Assembly (NCBI GenBank): GCA_900766785.1
Contig: CAAFWT010000089.1
Location: 1-14,609 of the forward strand
Direction: 5' to 3'
Source of the DNA: an uncultured Paraprevotella sp.
GTDB taxonomy: Bacteria > Bacteroidota > Bacteroidia > Bacteroidales > Bacteroidaceae
DNA length: 14,609 nucleotides
Shown: positions 14,048-14,609 of the stretch, piece by piece
How the letters are laid out: each line of letters starts with the position of its first letter
How positions within the stretch are numbered: the first letter of the stretch is position 1
The notes under the pieces: model-generated
The model's input: the letters and a program-made list of their open reading frames with translations, nothing else
Told to the model about the DNA's origin: nothing
The model's database searches: none
Translations under genes and position numbers: made by a program

Positions 14048-14609
14048 TTATTCGGTTTCTTTGATATTGTTGATACACTTCAGAAGAGACTCTGCCCAGT
14101 AGGGAATAGTCAGGTGGAAAGTGTGCTTGAACTTGGTCTTATCCAGGACGGAGTAAGCAGGACGTTTGACCACAGATGGATACTCACTGCTATGGCATGG
14201 TGTGATGTGGCAGGATTCGTGTCCAGCCATCTTGCGTATGGTCATAGCAAAGTCATACCAGCTGCATACACCTTCGTTGCTGTAGTGATAGGTACCCGTA
14301 TTTCCTCGCCAGGATTCCCGGTCGAGAATGGTGGTGATGGCTTCTGCAAGGTCCAGTGCATAGGTGGGCGTACCTGTCTGGTCGAAGACCACATTGATTT
14401 GCGGTTGCTCAGCGGTAAGTTTCAGCATGGTGCGGCAGAAGTTTTTTCCATATTCGCTATAAAGCCATGCCGTACGTATGATAAGATGGTCTACACCCGA
14501 ATTGCGAATAGCCTTTTCTCCGCGCAGTTTAGAATGTCCATACACTCCTGTGGGAGTTCCCTTCTGTTCCTCGGTGCATGGTGTATTGTAGGGCTCCAGA
14601 CCGAAGACA
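14048..14609 (-). CDS. rfbD: dTDP-4-dehydrorhamnose reductase, 3' part (5' end outside window)
   Basis: The last enzyme of dTDP-L-rhamnose synthesis, an NAD(P)H-dependent short-chain reductase in the cytosol. About 187 C-terminal residues are visible. The frame stays open to the right edge beyond the GTG at 14545: it reads VFGLEPYNTPCTEEQ and then GTPTGVYGHSKLRGEKA, matching the family's YVFDG...PYTEDD...NVYGRSKLAGE. The catalytic YxxxK is in VYGHSK. IIRTAWLYSEYGKNF matches the conserved RTSWVYGEHGNNF region. RmlD proteins are about 285-300 residues, so roughly 100 N-terminal residues, including the Rossmann nucleotide loop, are outside. It is followed after 30 bp by rfbB; rfbA and rfbC would be expected upstream, to the right of the window. 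Confidence 0.95.
   Translation of the reverse strand, partial: VFGLEPYNTPCTEEQKGTPTGVYGHSKLRGEKAIRNSGVDHLIIRTAWLYSEYGKNFCRTMLKLTAEQPQINVVFDQTGTPTYALDLAEAITTILDRESWRGNTGTYHYSNEGVCSWYDFAMTIRKMAGHESCHITPCHSSEYPSVVKRPAYSVLDKTKFKHTFHLTIPYWAESLLKCINNIKETE

Overview
The window looks like chromosomal DNA of a Bacteroidales bacterium, most likely Prevotellaceae or a close relative. The reasons are: a -7 promoter element of the Bacteroidetes type (TAnnTTTG) upstream of typA and another upstream of nhaA; start codons mostly without a Shine-Dalgarno sequence; signal peptides cleaved just before Gln (KA|Q, AA|Q, FA|Q); an RfbB with the insertion I recall from Bacteroides-type RmlB; a secreted MG2/plug-like protein of a type I know from Bacteroidetes; and base composition near 50% GC by eye. 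This is inference from sequence features; no database was searched.

Layout. The left half is transcribed rightward: the 3' two thirds of gdhA (glutamate dehydrogenase), a 581-bp gap with hairpins and a short tandem repeat, typA/bipA (ribosome-associated GTPase), then a tightly coupled pair encoding a secreted GH71/GH99-like protein and a secreted metallophosphoesterase fused to a PQQ-type beta-propeller. The right half is transcribed leftward: rfbD (cut by the window edge) and rfbB of dTDP-L-rhamnose synthesis, a secreted 950-residue MG2/alpha-2-macroglobulin-like protein with a plug-like segment, an N-acetylhexosamine-1-kinase-like phosphotransferase, and the Na+/H+ antiporter nhaA. The two halves converge in an 81-bp tail-to-tail overlap between the phosphoesterase-propeller gene and nhaA.

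How the genes may work together. rfbD-rfbB supply activated rhamnose for surface polysaccharide. The MG2-like protein and the sugar kinase are 21 bp apart and probably one transcript. The GH99-like and phosphoesterase-propeller genes overlap ATGA-style and both products are predicted to be exported, so they may act on the same extracytoplasmic glycan or phosphoglycan; this is inference. No tRNA, rRNA, CRISPR array, insertion sequence or prophage was seen.

Most genes are ordinary housekeeping or well-known families. The least explained items are the coupled GH99-like/phosphoesterase-propeller pair, the (CA)8 tract just upstream of the MG2-like gene's ribosome-binding site, the nested inverted repeats around the candidate nhaA promoter, and the perfect 12-bp hairpin whose loop holds the typA stop codon.
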